From Apostichopus japonicus (Eukaryota > Echinodermata > Holothuroidea > Aspidochirotida > Stichopodidae), in assembly GCF_037975245.1 (NCBI RefSeq), contig NC_092576.1:12639111-12703110 (forward strand): a stretch of 64,000 nt of DNA, written 5' to 3'. Positions 59,337 through 64,000 of this stretch are shown piece by piece. Made by a program: the position numbers and the translations under genes. The notes beneath the pieces are model-generated. The model did not search any database, had not been told where the DNA came from, and saw only the letters and a list, made by a program, of their open reading frames with translations. How positions within the stretch are numbered: position 1 is the stretch's first letter; each line of letters starts with the position of its first letter.

Positions 59337-59913
59337 GGCTTCATAATTGACGCACCCCCGTAATTGACGCACCTTCAATTATTACTAGCAACGATACATC
59401 AGGCCACCTAAACTTTTTGCAGTCAAGCAGAATTACATATTTCATGAGTTTGAAATCATTTCAGCTATTTGCTGACCAAATTGTGGTATTTTTTAAGCTT
59501 TTAACACCCTCCCACCAGTTTTGCACATTTTTTGGTCATTTGGAAATCTTACTCCCTAAAAATAACCATCATTACCTCAATATGATAACACTGCTCTCTG
59601 GAACCTGACCAGGCTGAGCTTAGAGGCTCAGAGCATAGCAAACAGCATCTAAAGTCAATGGATGTATACTAAGGCCTACACTACAGTTAGCTTTACAACG
59701 AATGTGTCAATTTAGGGGTATGAAAGAACTTGACACGGCAGACATTTTGTGGTCAAATTCTGCTCAATTGTACGGTGCATAAGCACAGAACCTTAAATAT
59801 TTTGAGATCAGAACATTTCTGAGGATCTACACATGAAAAACAAAGTTGAGTGTTTTGGATTTTTCCTTGATAGATATCATTGAACAAATCCTTAAGTGCG
59901 TCAATTATGAGCC
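59337..59913. mobile_element. MITE-like element A in intron 1
   Basis: Left end GGCTTCATAATTGACGCAC (59337-59355) and the reverse complement of the right end, GGCTCATAATTGACGCAC (59896-59913), differ by one indel. TAATTGACGCACC is duplicated just inside the left end. The interior has no coding potential. No clear target duplication was seen. Confidence 0.65.
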
Positions 59914-59970
59914 CACCATGCTACTACAGGGTATTGTCCTAGGTAACTGTCAGTATTGCGAAGTACAGAA

Positions 59971-60175
59971 AACTGCAAAGTTCGGACACCCCTAAGAAAT
60001 ACACAATTTCACCATGATAACCTACAAGCGAAAGCCAATATCACTAAAAACTAGGAAGCTACAGTTATTTCCTCTCCAAAATGACCCGTGCGCAAGTATG
60101 TACGTACATATCTGTCAATAAAATGAAGATAGTTTTTGGGGTATTTTAAGGCTTAGGTGTTCGAACTTTGCAGTG
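59971..60175. mobile_element. MITE-like element B in intron 1
   Basis: Left end ACTGCAAAGTTCGGACACC(CC)TAAG and the reverse complement of the right end, ACTGCAAAGTTCGAACACCTAAG, are near-identical over about 24 bp, enclosing about 205 bp. It lies 57 bp after element A. Confidence 0.7.
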
Positions 60176-60376
60176 TCTATGCTATTGTATTTGTAACATA
60201 CATGATTTGATGAGCCTAGGCTTTGTAACTAGGCCTATCATTCATTATTTTTCCAATGGACCTAGCGTATGCTAACCTTATCATACTTATCCTAGCACAA
60301 AATAGCAGTAAGTTGTATTACTGAGTCATCATCATCACTGTTTGTGAATGCTTGTCATGAGGATACTGTATAGGCC

Positions 60377-60645
60377 GTGGCTATTCTTACGACTACTAGT
60401 CGTAACAATTATTTATAAACTATTCTTATGACAAAGGCAAATTCAAGTGCAGTAAAGTAAATAAAGCAACTGCGCATGTAGTAGGGGTAACCCTAACCCT
60501 AAATATAACCCTAAACCTCAATCCTAACCCTAACCGGAAGTTATTGCTACTCCTCGTCGTAAAATTAGTACTCCTAATCATAAAAATAGCAACTGCCCAT
60601 GCGTAGTCGGAAATTATTCTTACAACTAGTCGTAAGAATAGCCAC
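60377..60645. mobile_element. MITE-like element C with interstitial telomere-like repeat
   Basis: The left end GTGGCTATTCTTACGACTA and the reverse complement of the right end, GTGGCTATTCTTACGACTAG, match for at least 19 bp. TACTGTATA occurs just outside both ends (about 60365 and 60651). Internal TACTCCTCGTCGTAA and TACTCCTAATCATAA words repeat. It encloses a CCCTAA-rich tract at 60488-60535. Confidence 0.75.
60488..60535. repeat. Interstitial telomere-like (CCCTAA) tract
   Basis: About 48 bp of perfect and near-perfect CCCTAA units (ACCCTAACCCTAAATATAAC, then CCTAAACCTCAATCCTAACC). TTAGGG is the telomere repeat of deuterostomes. The position inside a TIR-bounded element, far from a chromosome end in this window, marks it as interstitial. 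Confidence 0.8.
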
Positions 60646-62270
60646 TTTGTACTGTATACAGTTAAAAATTAAAATATCCTTCCTAAAGAAGACTGACAGG
60701 GACTGGGGGTCTTTAGTTTCACTCCTCATATTTATGCCATGGAAAGCTGGGCCTTCTCATCACCAAAAAGTAAACTGTTTTTTTGCCTCAACAAATTGAT
60801 GGAAATATATTTTCTAACCACTAGGCCTAGGTGATCTGTTCATCCCCACCCCTCCAGGTTCTAAATTGTTATCAGCTGTCCTTGTTTGAGGAATAATTCT
60901 TGTGAATGAGCATTTGAAAGAAAAGCCTCACCTATGCCCAGTCATAATTAACTAGGCATATAACATAGGACTAAGGCCTATAGTATTAGTAATAAGTATC
61001 TGAATTTAGTGTTCATAGTAACTGTATTCCCTAATTTTGTAATATACACCAGTGAGGAAGGCCTACTGTGCTGTACAAGTACAACCACATGAACCTGCAA
61101 TTTTTCCTATAAAAATAATGCATCTACTATACATAAATAATTTAGAATCACTACTAACTGATTCACATGTTTTCACACCGCTGCGTATGCAACTAGACCT
61201 TATGTTTTTCTAAGGTCAGCCACAGCCAGCATATATGCAATCAAGTTTTAATGGTTCATGTGGGCAACAGGGTGTTATACTGTTATCTACTGACTGTCTG
61301 TCCAATATTCCAGCAATCATGTGTACATTTCTGTGTTTGGGATTTTTGAAGGAACCCAACTGCTATGCAAGAAATTAGGTAAATAAGCCTCACAAATTGA
61401 GGGACCATATTAGTACATATAGCTATACCTTTATAAACCTTTATATAGCCATGCCTGGAGGTAAGAAAGTACCAGTTTTTTTTGTGTAGGCCTGATGCTC
61501 ATACTTTATGATGCTGTGCTAAGTTATCATATTTTTTATATATAGTCAGTACTATGCTTGTTTTTGTTCAGCTTCTTGTGAATGATCTGATGTTTAGTGT
61601 TCAAAAATTATAATATCTATTAAATTTGGTGGCCGAAACTATCTCTTGTGGAGAGTAATCTAGCGTTAAATTAATGGTAGTCTGAAATCAAGCTATTCAT
61701 GTAAACAGGAATTTTTCACAATGGTGTCATGGAGTAAGCTAGCATCTCAATTCTCACTCATGAAACCAACTGCTCACATAAAGAGGAAGTTTACACAGTA
61801 GGTAAATAATGAGTGTACATCAAACTTTGATCAAAAGACTGGACATCTTTTAGCGATATGAAACCAATCAGTTCACTAAGACAGGAAGTTTACATAGTAA
61901 ATTTTACATTGACATGTGAGCTCAAGTTGTTGGGCAAGCAGTTGGGCAACACAAAATTATCCTTACAATTCTTGAAAGGTACCGTGGTTTATGGATATGT
62001 TGAAGAAGAGTATGAAAGAATATCTCATCCTTATCTGGGTTTAAATCAATGTGGGTTAACAATATGTTATTATTGAAATCTGCCTAAGTGTTTGTTTGTT
62101 ACTTTTCTCTTTCATATTTTTTCTTGGGTAGGTATGATAAAAACATGTATGTTTGTAATGATTTGGTCATTACCAGATTCATTACGCATACAATTAAGCT
62201 TGGGGTGTACAGTAAAATTACTATTTCAGTTATATGATTTACAGACAATTTTTTTTGTTTCATTGTATAG
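60646..62270. other. Remainder of intron 1
   Basis: AT-rich with many AGGCCTA-type words and no coding frame or repeat unit that I can support. It ends with a T-rich tract and acceptor CATTGTATAG. Confidence 0.4.
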
Positions 62271-62371
62271 GTTTCAAATGCATCTTTTCCGGAAAGATGC
62301 TGAAAGTCAAACAGAGGCATTCTCAGCGGCTGTCACCACAGAAAGATCAGTTGACACTCAGAAAGGAGAAG
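62271..62371 (+). CDS. Exon 2 of the three-exon gene
   Basis: A 101-nt exon between acceptor TTGTATAG and donor GAAGGTAAAT. Joined to exon 1 it continues HTKRFQMHLFRKDAESQTEA then FSAAVTTERSVDTQKGE with no stop and leaves in phase 1. The composition is polar, without a known motif. The frame match on both sides supports a real exon. Confidence 0.55.
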
Positions 62372-62549
62372 GTAAATTTATATGTTTATCCTTGCATGAA
62401 TTACAGACTGGAAGAGCAGTGCTAATCTTATCTGATCTGGTGTGATCAGAAAAATAATACAATTTCATTCTCATTAAATTCCAAAAGAAAAGAAAAAGAT
62501 GGTAGCATATTGCTCATCCACTAAAAAGCATACATGTGTATGAGAATTT

Positions 62550-63070
62550 ATAAAAGTAAGTGGGCCTGATATTATCAGGATCTTCTTTAGAGGCAAACTG
62601 ACTAGTAACAGTAAATTAAAGAGACACAATAGAGCCTGGAACAGAGAGGACATGGTGAACACAAAGAAAGAAGTTAATGGTGTATTGAACAAAAGGAGTC
62701 AGTGAAAGCAGAGGTATTTAGATAAACTGTGGAGTACAAAGCGAGGATTAAGTAAGGAGAGAGGGCAAATAAACTATAGCAGAATACAGAGATGTAGCAG
62801 GATAAAGTTAGTCATGTCCTTCCTGTATATTGAGCCCATTCAGTTGAATGGTGCTAGGGCACTCCGTCCACTCTCTCTATCTCTGCTGTGGTGTACTGTG
62901 TCTGAGATGGTTAGTCTACGAAGTTAGTTACCTGTTGGGACATGTCTTTAATGGTATGATTGGGGAGCTGAAAGTGTTCCCCTACTGGAGTCTCCATTTT
63001 CATGGTATTGACTTGTGACTAGAACTGCTTCTTGAGGGTGGTCTTGGTTTCACAAACATACTTGTAACTT
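62550..63070 (-). mobile_element. Degraded Penelope-like fragment, second copy
   Basis: Collinear with 3985-4550 of the first copy: AAGTAAGTGGGCCTGA ... CAGGATCTTCTTTAGAGGC ... ACTAGTAACAGTAA ... ATGGTGAACACAAAG, then GTCATGTCCTTCCTG and GGACATGTCTTTAATGGTAT. On the minus strand the GIY-YIG tail reads ETPVGEHFQLPNHTIKDMSQ and then stops. The GAAA of the hammerhead-like motif is lost. The RT domain is absent, so this is a short 3' fragment, antisense in intron 2. Confidence 0.8.
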
Positions 63071-63240
63071 CAATGTCCTCTAAACTCAATGACACCATTT
63101 AAATTGAAATATCAGTTTCCAGTGCTGCATAAGTGTGATAAGTTCTAAACAAAAGGTACTGTATATTTTTAGTCACAGCCATAGAAGCTATAGCAGGATA
63201 CTTGCAATCTAGTAACTATTGTTTTATGTAATCTCTACAG

Positions 63241-63443
63241 ATACTCCTGATCCAGTTACTTCAACACCTCTCAAGAAGCCATCTGCCAATGTTCTGTCCA
63301 ATGTCACCAGTAGGATTAGATATGGAGCAGCATGGGAGAGAAACCTCAGACTATACGAATACACATTGCCACATTTACATGATCCTGAACAAAAGAGATC
63401 ATACATATGGCAGGGGCAAGCACTTTTCCCAGACTTTTGTTGA
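63241..63443 (+). CDS. Exon 3 (last coding exon) of the three-exon gene
   Basis: After acceptor TAATCTCTACAG the frame carried from exon 2 continues DTPDPVTSTPLKKPSANVL, then RIRYGAAWERNLRLYEYTLP and SYIWQGQALFPDFC, ending at TGA 63441-63443. The total model is 582 nt, 193 residues. The last part is aromatic and more ordered-looking than the linker before it. An alternative splice before the stop cannot be excluded. A minus-strand frame with a good ATG (63528 down to about 63400) overlaps the end of this exon. Confidence 0.52.
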
Positions 63444-63529
63444 CAGGTTGTGCGACATTCACAAACGTTGGATTAGCAGCTAATGATACATCTGCATCAC
63501 CAGATTGAGATAAATTGCTTTCGTCCATT

Positions 63530-64000
63530 TTGTTCGATAGTAGCTATGACTGTAAATCAGGAGCTTGGCCACCCTCTAAGTCAAGGTGGGCAAGGTTGGG
63601 GAAATTCAATCAAGGAGTAACAATCAGAGAATGGTCAGCTTTATATTATTGTATATAGGCCTACACGCACAGCGTGTATAAATATCTGTATCGGTTTATT
63701 TATACTGGTGTTCATTTCCGTTGCCAGGAGGGGATATGATTTGAACGTGGGGGAGGGTGTGGGGAGGGGGTCCTATTTGAAGTGTCCAAACGATGCTAAT
63801 CTTTACATCTATCTTCTTGAATCTCATGTACCCCTATCGACACGATCAATCAGTCCTGTCTCTCACCTCCTCTCATGCACTGGTGTATTTATTTCCTCTC
63901 AAGATAACAGTTAGGCATAGTAAGGGTCAGAGGTCATCACAACTTAAAGAGTTGTGCGAGTCCCTGTGGTCTCTTACATCCTGGTAGCAGTAGAGAGAAG
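63530..64000. other. Unassigned right edge
   Basis: Frames at 63708-63987 have no recognisable product. A GGGGGAGGGTGTGGGGAGGGGG stretch lies at about 63750-63771. No supported gene. Confidence 0.35.

Overview
The window looks like nuclear genomic DNA from a marine invertebrate animal, most likely an echinoderm or other non-vertebrate deuterostome. The evidence is AT-rich sequence, no long open frames, short exons with canonical GT-AG splice sites, many AGGCCTA/TAGGCCT words, poly-C runs, and a dense mix of Penelope-like, CR1/L2-like, hAT-like and tRNA-SINE remnants. This assignment is inferred from sequence texture and is not a species identification. Nothing suggests bacterial, phage or organellar DNA: no operons, no ribosome binding sites, no rRNA and no CRISPR.

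Layout. (1) 1.3-13.9 kb: the 3' part of a plus-strand multi-exon gene. Five exons (1303-1508, 3515-3591, 6646-6704, 10253-10288, 13871-13909) join in frame to a stop; the first carries an RI-type leucine-rich repeat like those of NLR receptors. Its introns hold a degraded Penelope-like element (about 4.0-5.3 kb, minus) and a 13-14 bp minisatellite (7.6-8.9 kb). (2) 11.4-20 kb: a 240-bp duplicated segment, a dead CR1/L2-like LINE 3' half (17.3-18.4 kb), a 145-bp tandem repeat and local palindromes. (3) 20.83-22.54 kb: a hAT-type transposon with 13-bp terminal inverted repeats and a decayed minus-strand transposase. (4) 24.7-27.9 kb: a decayed plus-strand transposase-like gene. (5) 27.94-33.51 kb: two facing GGTGTC-rich transposon ends with CACT termini, possibly bounding a 5.6-kb element that contains a C2H2-like exon. 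(6) 33.8-35.5 kb: a LINE 3' tail and a tandem repeat of about 170 bp. (7) 35.6-38 kb minus: remnant exons resembling a Cys-rich / P2X7-intracellular-domain-like protein. (8) 40.0-42.1 kb plus: a frameshifted DDE-type transposase-like gene. (9) 42.3-51.6 kb: repeats, including a long-TIR foldback element, a GTTTACG-rich array of about 120-bp units, an 80-bp perfect palindrome, a 275-bp array, a 105-bp array, and two copies of a tRNA-derived SINE whose tails run into (TA)n microsatellites. (10) 52-58.7 kb: mostly unassigned DNA with a second GTTTACG block. (11) 58.99-63.44 kb: the best candidate for an intact gene, with three in-frame exons encoding about 193 residues; its first intron contains three consecutive MITE-like inverted-repeat elements and an interstitial telomere-like tract, and its second intron a second Penelope-like fragment.

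The clearest host-type signals are the LRR gene and the three-exon gene; almost everything else recognisable is mobile-element debris or tandem repeat. All gene models were assembled by eye from splice signals and phase, without transcripts or database searches.
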